Positions 1 to 4,908 of a stretch of DNA of 5,994 bases are shown in pieces (position 1 is the first letter of the stretch; the number at the start of each line of letters is the position of its first letter). This DNA comes from Bdellovibrionaceae bacterium UBA2466. GTDB lineage: Bacteria; Bdellovibrionota; FAC87; UBA2466. The position numbers were made by a program, and so were the translations under genes. The stretch is taken from assembly GCA_002342225.1 (NCBI GenBank), contig DDPO01000097.1, forward strand, positions 31,653 through 37,646. The letters run 5' to 3'. Below the pieces are notes generated by a model. The model had not been told where the DNA came from, ran no database searches, and was given only the letters and a program-made list of their open reading frames with translations.

Positions 1-459
1 CCTTCGTCTTAAACACCAAGCAGAAATAGTGGTAAGTGCAACGTGCATGCTAGGGAAACAATTATTTGGACTGTCGGCTAAATAGACTAAGTCCATCGAC
101 ACTTGAATTAAAAAACTATCAACTAACGGGTAAGCCGGTCTTGGGTAAGTTGTCGGCAAAAACAAAAAGAAAAGCCCGCAAATGAAAAGAGCTAAAAACA
201 TCATTCGTCCGAAAGAGTTGAAGCTTTTCTTCTCGCTGATCATGAGGATCGCAGAAGCTATCAAAAAATAGTCTGACGTATAAATAAGAAACGTCCAAGG
301 CACAAAAGGCACTATCTTATCAAGTCGTGATAGGGGAATTTGTGCAGGTTGCCAAGTGGCGTAAAAGTTAGGGAAAATATAGAAGACTGCATACCCAACA
401 GCAAAAATTAAAAAGATCTTAAACTTCTCAGCAAAGCTATAGGAAGGATTAGAACTCAT
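1..459 (-). CDS. PAP2-superfamily membrane protein (phosphatase / IPC-synthase-like), C-terminus cut by left edge
   Basis: This reading frame is open from ATG at 459 down to base 1 (153 codons) and continues outside the window. An in-frame TGA lies four codons upstream of the ATG, so this is the earliest ATG; a GGTGA about 9 nt before it can act as ribosome site. The protein is hydrophobic, with likely membrane segments near residues 13-30, 52-74 and 84-102. Two PAP2 active-site elements are visible: the Arg-Pro of motif 1 (R107-P108, in TTYPRPAYP) and motif 2 (P136-S-M-H139, in NNCFPSMHVA). The Lys usual seven residues before the motif 1 Arg is Phe here. That resembles the PAP2_3/inositol-phosphorylceramide-synthase-like branch rather than classical PgpB. 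Motif 3 (SR...H) would be off the window. PAP2 proteins remove or transfer phosphate head groups on membrane lipids or polyprenyl carriers; the substrate cannot be told here. It lies 57 nt downstream of the TlpA-like gene on the same strand, so co-transcription is likely. Confidence 0.82.
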   Translation of the reverse strand, partial: MSSNPSYSFAEKFKIFLIFAVGYAVFYIFPNFYATWQPAQIPLSRLDKIVPFVPWTFLIYTSDYFLIASAILMISEKKSFNSFGRMMFLALFICGLFFLFLPTTYPRPAYPLVDSFLIQVSMDLVYLADSPNNCFPSMHVALTTISAWCLRRR

Positions 460-516
460 CCGATTATTTCACCAAAGGGGATGAATATCGTCAACTGGAG
501 CATCTGCTTTAAAAAC

Positions 517-1071
517 TTACTTGTTGATCAGGTTTTCAATTTCCTGAATGGTACGAATATTCATCCAATTTTGAGGCCCTCGATAAACTTTTTGAATTTT
601 TCCATCTTTGTCGATCAAAATCGAAACAGGAATCGAATCTATTGAATAGGGCTTCAACTGTTCCTTCGGGAAATTGAAAACTAGATTCCCCGGCATTTTG
701 GAACTTGGTAATTTGCCTTTTAATACATCACTACCACTTTCCCCAATATTAAAGGCTAATAAAACAAAGCCTCTTTTTTTTAGATGTTGTTCAAGCATAC
801 TCAGGCTTGGCATTTCCTCAATACATGGTGCGCACCAGCTTGCCCAGAAGTTTACTAGAACAACCGAACCCCTCTTATCTGATAGGCTCATTTTCTGACC
901 AGAAGCTGACTCAAACTCAATTTCAGGAGCGGTCTCCCCAACAAAACCCTCACTAGGCAGTTCCCAATGGCCTGCAAAAAACAGAGTTAAACCAAACGCT
1001 AAACATATAGCGCCCACAGCAATTATAATCTCATGGGTCTTTAATACTTTGTTTCCGCCAGAAATTGCCAT
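517..1071 (-). CDS. Membrane-anchored TlpA/ResA-family thiol-disulfide oxidoreductase
   Basis: This 184-residue protein has a short basic N-terminus, one hydrophobic anchor at about residues 14-33, and an AhpC/TSA-TlpA-type thioredoxin fold after it. The signature is the redox motif W79-C-A-P-C83 after a VVLVNFWAS strand. The cis-proline loop is SIPVS (P148), followed by ILIDKDGKI, typical of TlpA/ResA/CcmG relatives. The extra-cytoplasmic domain probably reduces or oxidises cysteines in exported proteins, as ResA and CcmG do in cytochrome c maturation; no cytochrome gene is nearby to confirm a partner. Start choice: the frame extends to a GTG at 1092, but that codon has AAGGT directly abutting it. 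The ATG at 1071 has GGAG 8 nt upstream, so I chose the ATG. The neighbour downstream encodes a PAP2 membrane protein; the upstream neighbour diverges. Family assignment is firm, exact role is not. Confidence 0.93.
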   Translation of the reverse strand: MAISGGNKVLKTHEIIIAVGAICLAFGLTLFFAGHWELPSEGFVGETAPEIEFESASGQKMSLSDKRGSVVLVNFWASWCAPCIEEMPSLSMLEQHLKKRGFVLLAFNIGESGSDVLKGKLPSSKMPGNLVFNFPKEQLKPYSIDSIPVSILIDKDGKIQKVYRGPQNWMNIRTIQEIENLINK

Positions 1072-1079
1072 ATCCTTAG

Positions 1080-1083
1080 CTCC
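1080..1083 (-). promoter_or_regulatory. Ribosome binding site deciding the TlpA-like start
   Basis: On the minus strand GGAG (1083 to 1080) is followed by an 8-nt spacer, CTAAGGAT, and then ATG at 1071. This good spacing favours the ATG over the upstream GTG at 1092, whose only purine-rich stretch touches the start codon. The longer form would place GGAG inside the coding sequence. Confidence 0.7.
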
Positions 1084-1106
1084 GAGATACACCTTTATAA
1101 TAACAT

Positions 1107-1111
1107 AAGGA
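1107..1111 (+). promoter_or_regulatory. Ribosome binding site of the zinc-ribbon gene
   Basis: AAGGA is followed by a 7-nt spacer, TTGAAAC, and then ATG at 1119. An in-frame TGA at 1113-1115 excludes any longer start, so this site and ATG fix the N-terminus. Confidence 0.7.
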
Positions 1112-1118
1112 TTGAAAC

Positions 1119-1559
1119 ATGGCCGAACTACCTCTCTATGGACCCCCTAAAGTAGGTGGAGACATCTTAGCTTACTGCTCGAAATGCCAAGGGGAATTTT
1201 CACACGTTGTCGTTTCAATGATCGACAGTCGACCCGCTAAAGTTCAATGTAAAATGTGCAAGGGTAACCACAACTTCAAAAGAATTGGGGATACCAAATC
1301 CAGAACTATATCTAGAACCTCAACGGGAGAAAGCCCACGAAAGCGAGTGGTATTAGCCCAAGATTACTGGCAACAACAAATGGATCTGCAAAAAGGAAAA
1401 CCCCTAAAAAACTATAGCCCCAAACAAACTTTTCAAAAATCAGACGTGATTAATCATGTCTCGTTCGGAGTGGGAATTGTTGAGGAAGTAAAAATAGATA
1501 AAAAGATTGTTGTACTGTTTCGCACTGGGGAAAAAATTCTAGTTCACGCTTTGAGCTAG
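1119..1559 (+). CDS. Zinc-ribbon protein with C-terminal UvrD/PcrA-tail-like (Tudor/KOW-type) segment, function unknown
   Basis: This 146-residue, Lys/Arg-rich soluble protein has no signal peptide. Residues about 16-55 carry two CxxC knuckles (C20/C23 and C44/C47, 20 residues apart) with a strand-rich stretch between, the layout of a zinc ribbon. Residues 56-107 are a polar, basic, probably flexible linker (for example TKSRTISRTS and SPRKR). Residues 108-146 follow a small beta-barrel pattern: DVINHVSFGVGIVEEV, then a Lys-rich turn and VVLFRTGEKILVHAL. This resembles the H-x-x-FG-x-G-x-V pattern of the UvrD/PcrA C-terminal Tudor-like domain and CarD-like modules, which bind RNA polymerase. 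By inference, it may bind nucleic acid or the transcription machinery. I recall similar uncharacterised proteins from Myxococcota/Bdellovibrionota but cannot search. It diverges from the TlpA-like gene and converges on livF, with 7 nt between stop codons. Confidence 0.85.
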   Translation: MAELPLYGPPKVGGDILAYCSKCQGEFSHVVVSMIDSRPAKVQCKMCKGNHNFKRIGDTKSRTISRTSTGESPRKRVVLAQDYWQQQMDLQKGKPLKNYSPKQTFQKSDVINHVSFGVGIVEEVKIDKKIVVLFRTGEKILVHALS

Positions 1560-1566
1560 TTTTTTA
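1531..1566. terminator. Bidirectional intrinsic terminator between the zinc-ribbon gene and livF
   Basis: An 8-bp stem pairs 1539-1546 (CTAGTTCA) with 1552-1559 (TGAGCTAG), with one G-U pair and a 5-nt loop, CGCTT. On the plus strand six Ts follow (1560-1565). On the minus strand the same hairpin is followed by AATTTTTT, because of the A-run at 1531-1536. It can therefore end transcripts from both converging units. The right arm includes the TAG stop of the zinc-ribbon gene, so the hairpin lies within its last seven codons. The stem is A/U-rich and of modest strength. Confidence 0.62.
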
Positions 1567-2268
1567 TTAGTGATCCCCCAAATAAGCTTTTCTTACAGCG
1601 TCGTTGTTAAGAAGGGCTTGCGAAGAATCTGAGTGAGTAATTTCTCCCACTTCCAGCACATATCCTCTTTGAGCTATTTTTAAAGCCGCTTGGGCATTTT
1701 GCTCGACTAAAAGAACGGTGGTTCCAGACTTGTTAATTCGCTGAATAGTTTCGAAAATAGTTTTCGTGATCTGTGGTGCTAACCCAAGCGAGGGCTCGTC
1801 CAGCAACATGAGTTTAGGCCGAGACAGTAAAGCCCGACTGATAGCTAACATCTGCTGCTCTCCCCCAGAAAGGGTGCCCGCAACCTGTTTCCGCCTCTCT
1901 CCCAATCTGGGAAAGAGGGCATAAACCTCATCAAGATCTCCAGGCAGAAGCTTACGAGTATAAGCGCCCATGAGAAGATTTTCATAAACTGTAAGATTAG
2001 CGAAGATTCCTCGCCTCTCTGGAACATGAGACATACCTCGACGAACAATCAAATGGGGGCGAACATTAGCGATGTCTTGGCCATCAAAAACAACAGAGCC
2101 CGATGCCGGCTTAATCAAACCCGAAATGGCTCTCAAAATTGTAGTCTTGCCGGCTCCATTAGCACCTATTAAAGCAACTGTTTCTCCAACAGAGACTTCC
2201 ATCGACAAGTTTCGAATAGCTGGGATTAGGCCGTAATTTACCGATAAATTTTTTACCGAAAGAATCAC
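1567..2268 (-). CDS. livF: Branched-chain amino acid ABC transporter ATP-binding protein LivF
   Basis: This 233-residue cytoplasmic ATPase is one of the two subunits that power the LivHM channel. Walker A is GANGAGKT at 35-42, the ABC signature LSGGEQ at 133-138, and Walker B LMLLDEP at 153-159. The VPE segment at 82-84 and LLVEQN at 186-191 mark the LivF rather than the LivG branch. In LivF proteins the Q-loop Gln and switch His positions are normally Glu and Gln, as here (E84, Q190). The C-terminus, with AYLG near the end, is standard, and length matches the family. It starts with GTG at 2268, overlapping the livG stop by 4 nt (GTGA); GGGGGTAGG precedes it and no other start is available before an in-frame TGA. 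It is the last gene of the operon and is followed by the convergent terminator. Confidence 0.95.
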   Translation of the reverse strand: MILSVKNLSVNYGLIPAIRNLSMEVSVGETVALIGANGAGKTTILRAISGLIKPASGSVVFDGQDIANVRPHLIVRRGMSHVPERRGIFANLTVYENLLMGAYTRKLLPGDLDEVYALFPRLGERRKQVAGTLSGGEQQMLAISRALLSRPKLMLLDEPSLGLAPQITKTIFETIQRINKSGTTVLLVEQNAQAALKIAQRGYVLEVGEITHSDSSQALLNNDAVRKAYLGDH

Positions 2269-3053
2269 CCTACCCCCAAATAAGCTTCAATGACTTTTGG
2301 ATTATCTTGGATCTCACGCGGAGTACCCACGGCAATGATTTCGCCATGGTCTAAGACGGTAATTTTTTCACAAATCCCCATCACAAGCTTCATATCGTGT
2401 TCAATTAATAAAATAGTTGTTTTAAATCGGTTACGAATCTCAGCAATTGTGCCCATAAGAGCCGCTTTTTCTTGAGTATTCAGTCCTGCAGCCGGTTCAT
2501 CTAATAATAGAACTTTAGGCTCAGTCGCTAATGCTCTTGCTATTTCAAGTCTTCTCTGATCACCGTAAGGAAGGCTTTTGGCCTTGTCGTCTTTTCTCTG
2601 CTCAAGACCCATTACTTTTAGAAGTTGAAAAGCATGGTCGCGAAATTCTTGTTCGATACGATAATATCGGGGAGTCCTTAGAAAAATGTCAAAATAACCG
2701 TAGCCCACTCGCATGTGATAAGAGACCATCACGTTTTCAAGGACAGTAAGGTCAGCAAATAATCGAATGTTCTGAAAAGTTCGTGCAATCCCTGCTTTAG
2801 AGATCTGATGTGGATTCAAACCTATCAAAGACTTACCGTCCAAAACTGATGTCCCCGAATCGGGAAGGTAAACTCCTGTGATTAGATTAAACACTGTTGT
2901 TTTACCGGCTCCGTTAGGACCGATGAGCCCTTGAAGTTCCATAGGCTTCAAGTGAAGGTTAAAACCATTGACCGCTTTCAAACCGCCAAAAGAGATAGTG
3001 AGTGCCTCTACTTTGAAGTCACCACCTAACACTATGTTCTCAGCCTGATTCAC
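2265..3053 (-). CDS. livG: Branched-chain amino acid ABC transporter ATP-binding protein LivG
   Basis: This 262-residue cytoplasmic ATPase is the partner of LivF. It has Walker A GPNGAGKT (45-52), Q-loop FQN (Q94), the LivG-type signature LPYGDQRRLE (161-170), Walker B VLLLDEP (181-187) and switch histidine H219 in LLIEHDM. The insertion at about 111-140 (SYHMRVGYGYFD onward), between Q-loop and signature, and the C-terminal EAYLG are typical of LivG/BraF. All catalytic residues are present. The start is GTG at 3053, which overlaps the livM TGA by 4 nt. The N-terminal extension before the first strand (residues 1-13) is slightly long, but the strong ribosome site supports it. It lies between livM and livF in the canonical order. 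Confidence 0.96.
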   Translation of the reverse strand: MNQAENIVLGGDFKVEALTISFGGLKAVNGFNLHLKPMELQGLIGPNGAGKTTVFNLITGVYLPDSGTSVLDGKSLIGLNPHQISKAGIARTFQNIRLFADLTVLENVMVSYHMRVGYGYFDIFLRTPRYYRIEQEFRDHAFQLLKVMGLEQRKDDKAKSLPYGDQRRLEIARALATEPKVLLLDEPAAGLNTQEKAALMGTIAEIRNRFKTTILLIEHDMKLVMGICEKITVLDHGEIIAVGTPREIQDNPKVIEAYLGVG

Positions 3054-3994
3054 GAAGATGCCTTCCTACGAAAAAGCTCCCAAATCTCTTTGTGCCCAAA
3101 CAGTCCCATGGGTCGAACCAACATTAATACAATCAAAATGAGAGGAAAAATCACCATGCGATATTGTTCAAAGACGCGAAGAACTTCTGGAAGTAACGTT
3201 ACAATCACACCTCCAAGAATGGCTCCTGATAAACTCCCCATACCGCCTATCACGACCATGATCACCGCTTCGACCGACTTATTGAAAACGAAAGAATTGG
3301 GATCAATAAAGCTTTGAAAGTGAGCGAAAAGTCCACCAGCAATCCCAGCAAAAAATGAACTAACCACAAAAGCGACCACTTTGTAGTGAGAAATATCGAT
3401 ACCCATGGATTCAGCAGCTATTTCATTCTCTCTGACTGATAGAATAGCACGTCCATAACTTGATCTTAACAATCTCAGCAGAGCAATAAAAGTAACCACA
3501 ACCCAAAGATAGACCCAGAAAAAATTAGATTTCGGAGGAATTCCCGACAAACCGCGAGCGCCTCCGACAGCTTCAATATTCAAGAAACATATCCTGATAA
3601 TTTCCCCGAACCCTAGAGTCACAATCGCGAGATAATCTCCTTTCAAGCGAAGTGAAGGGAGTCCCACTAAATAACCGGCAATCGATGCCACAATCCCACC
3701 TATCACGATTGCACAACCAACACCCAAATCGGTTTGAAAAAAGGGGGATAAATTCAATACTGAAGTAATAGTTGCGCTGATATACGCGCCAACCCCCATG
3801 AAACCTGCGTGGCCCAGTGAAAACTGACCCGCACAGCCATTCACGAGATTTAAGCTCATGGCTAAAATCATTCCGATACCGCAGTTAATGATCACTCGGA
3901 GCACATAGGGGTTCAGATTTTCCTCGAACAGATAATTCAAGCCCCAGAGCAGCGCTACAACAGCTATTAAAACCAAGGTCTGAAAACGCTTCAT
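3050..3994 (-). CDS. livM: Branched-chain amino acid ABC transporter permease LivM
   Basis: This 314-residue inner-membrane protein forms the substrate channel with LivH. Family marks are NLVNGCAGQFSLGHAGF (49-65), PSLRLKGDYLAIVTLGFGEI (113-132), the cytoplasmic coupling loop around GRAILSVRENEIAAESMGID (181-200), which contacts an ATPase, AGIAGGLFAH (216-225), IGGMGSLSGAILG (249-261), and the RPMGLFG end (294-300). Roughly eight to ten hydrophobic segments are visible. The length is typical of shorter LivM proteins; the E. coli protein carries a longer N-terminal part. It starts with ATG at 3994, overlapping the livH TGA by 4 nt (ATGA), with only a weak GAGA ribosome site, so translational coupling to livH is likely. 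It ends in a GTGA overlap with livG. Confidence 0.96.
   Translation of the reverse strand: MKRFQTLVLIAVVALLWGLNYLFEENLNPYVLRVIINCGIGMILAMSLNLVNGCAGQFSLGHAGFMGVGAYISATITSVLNLSPFFQTDLGVGCAIVIGGIVASIAGYLVGLPSLRLKGDYLAIVTLGFGEIIRICFLNIEAVGGARGLSGIPPKSNFFWVYLWVVVTFIALLRLLRSSYGRAILSVRENEIAAESMGIDISHYKVVAFVVSSFFAGIAGGLFAHFQSFIDPNSFVFNKSVEAVIMVVIGGMGSLSGAILGGVIVTLLPEVLRVFEQYRMVIFPLILIVLMLVRPMGLFGHKEIWELFRRKASS
3061..3067 (-). promoter_or_regulatory. Strong ribosome binding site supporting the GTG start of livG
   Basis: On the minus strand AGGAAGG (3067 to 3061) is followed by 7 nt, CATCTTC, and then GTG at 3053. It lies inside the 3' end of livM and is the best Shine-Dalgarno match in the operon, which offsets the weaker GTG codon. 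Confidence 0.72.
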
Positions 3995-4896
3995 ACTTTT
4001 TCTCGTTTAAAAGTGCCGAACAGACCCGCCGGCTTAAAAAGAAGAATCAATATTAGGATTCCAAACGCTATAGCATCTCTGAATGTTGAAGAAACATAGT
4101 ACACAGTAAAGGCCTCGGCTAAACCAAGAACAATACCGCCAACAGCGGCACCCATAATATTGCCTATGCCACCAAAAACAGCAGCAACAAAAGCTTTTAG
4201 ACCGATCATCACTCCTAAAAGTGGCTCAATTTTGGGATAGGAAAGGCCGTACAAGATAGCTGCAGCACCAGCCAACGAAGAACCAATAGTAAATGTAAAT
4301 ATGATGATGGTATCAGTAGGAATTCCCATGAGATTTGCAACTTCTATGTCGAAACTTACTGCTCTCATTGCGATTCCCAACTTAGTATGTCGAACAATCC
4401 AATGAAGTAAAAGCATCAACAGCACAGAAACAATGACAACCGTGACTTGAATATTATTTAAAACTAAACCCTCCCCTTCTAAGAGGGATTTCGTCGGAAT
4501 CAGAGAGGGAAAAACTTGAGGATCCGCACCAAATACGACTTGTCCCAAATTTTCTAGGAATAGAGAAACACCGATAGCTGTGATTAAAACATTAAGTCTC
4601 GGAGCCGATCTCAGGGGACGGTAAGCTATTCTCTCCACGGTGAGACCTACAGCTACACAAAAGGCCATACTTCCTAAAATGACTGAGACTAAAAGTAAAA
4701 GAGGGTTTGAAACACTGGGTGATAGCCACTTCGCCAAATAGAATCCACCAAAGGCCCCCAACATGAAAATATCACTGTGAGCAAAATTGATGAATTGAAG
4801 TACACCATAAACCATGGTGTAGCCCAATGCGACCAAAGCGTAAACACTACCCTGGGCTAGACCATTAATGACGTTTTGTAAAAACGCTTGAAGCAT
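3991..4896 (-). CDS. livH: Branched-chain amino acid ABC transporter permease LivH
   Basis: This 301-residue inner-membrane permease partners LivM. Numbered from the chosen ATG, typical elements are the N-terminal NGLAQGSVYALVALGYTMVYG helix region (11-31), INFAHSDIFMLGAF (36-49), ERIAYRPLR (88-96), the coupling loop TKLGIAMRAVSFD (171-183), GLKAFVAAVFGGIGN (232-246) and the closing KPAGLFG (288-294). About eight hydrophobic segments are visible. Start choice: a TTG at 4899 directly precedes ATG at 4896. GAAGAG at 4908-4903 lies 6 nt before the ATG but only 3 nt before the TTG, so ATG is preferred, which removes one residue. It follows livK after 12 nt and overlaps livM by 4 nt. Confidence 0.96.
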   Translation of the reverse strand: MLQAFLQNVINGLAQGSVYALVALGYTMVYGVLQFINFAHSDIFMLGAFGGFYLAKWLSPSVSNPLLLLVSVILGSMAFCVAVGLTVERIAYRPLRSAPRLNVLITAIGVSLFLENLGQVVFGADPQVFPSLIPTKSLLEGEGLVLNNIQVTVVIVSVLLMLLLHWIVRHTKLGIAMRAVSFDIEVANLMGIPTDTIIIFTFTIGSSLAGAAAILYGLSYPKIEPLLGVMIGLKAFVAAVFGGIGNIMGAAVGGIVLGLAEAFTVYYVSSTFRDAIAFGILILILLFKPAGLFGTFKREKV

Positions 4897-4902
4897 CAAA
4901 AA

Positions 4903-4908
4903 CTCTTC
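4903..4908 (-). promoter_or_regulatory. Ribosome binding site deciding the livH start
   Basis: On the minus strand the livK stop runs straight into this site (TAA then GAAGAG, 4908 to 4903), followed by TTT, TTG and ATG. The 6-nt spacing to ATG at 4896 is better than 3 nt to the TTG at 4899. It is a moderate match to the Shine-Dalgarno consensus. Confidence 0.5.

Larger units (their letters stand above)
1072..1118. promoter_or_regulatory. Divergent intergenic region, probable site of two promoters
   Basis: These 47 bp separate the TlpA-like gene (minus) from the zinc-ribbon gene (plus) and are A+T-rich. TATAAT occurs at 1096-1101 on the plus strand, and TATTAT (1102-1097) or TATAAA (1099-1094) on the minus strand, so -10-like boxes overlap. 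I find no convincing -35 hexamer at 16-18 bp from any of them. The plus-strand TATAAT would start transcription around 1107-1109, inside the ribosome site. The region must hold the local promoters unless they lie within the genes, but the exact boxes are uncertain. Confidence 0.35.

Noticed and set aside
466..494. Possible promoter TTGACG (494-489) with TGAAAT (471-466), 17-bp spacer, before the PAP2 gene on the minus strand
   Set aside because: The -10 matches only 4 of 6 and transcription would begin at about the start codon, leaving no ribosome site; co-transcription with the TlpA-like gene is simpler.
674..898. 74-codon plus-strand reading frame
   Set aside because: It is antisense to the TlpA-like gene, has no recognisable domain, and the minus-strand frame carries clear WCAPC family motifs.
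1069..1092. Longer TlpA-like protein starting at GTG 1092
   Set aside because: The GTG has no properly spaced ribosome site, whereas ATG 1071 has GGAG at 8 nt.
1845..2048. 67-codon minus-strand frame inside livF
   Set aside because: It is an alternative frame of a strongly conserved ATPase, with no independent ribosome site or motif.
1567..2268. LivF lacks the canonical Q-loop Gln and switch His (E84, Q190)
   Set aside because: This is a family-wide property of LivF proteins as I know them, not a defect of this copy.
2290..2749. Two plus-strand frames (2290-2475 and 2531-2749)
   Set aside because: Both are antisense shadows of livG and show no protein-family features.
3090..3317. 75-codon plus-strand frame
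   Set aside because: It is antisense to the conserved C-terminal permease region of livM; its composition reflects the opposite strand's hydrophobic codons.
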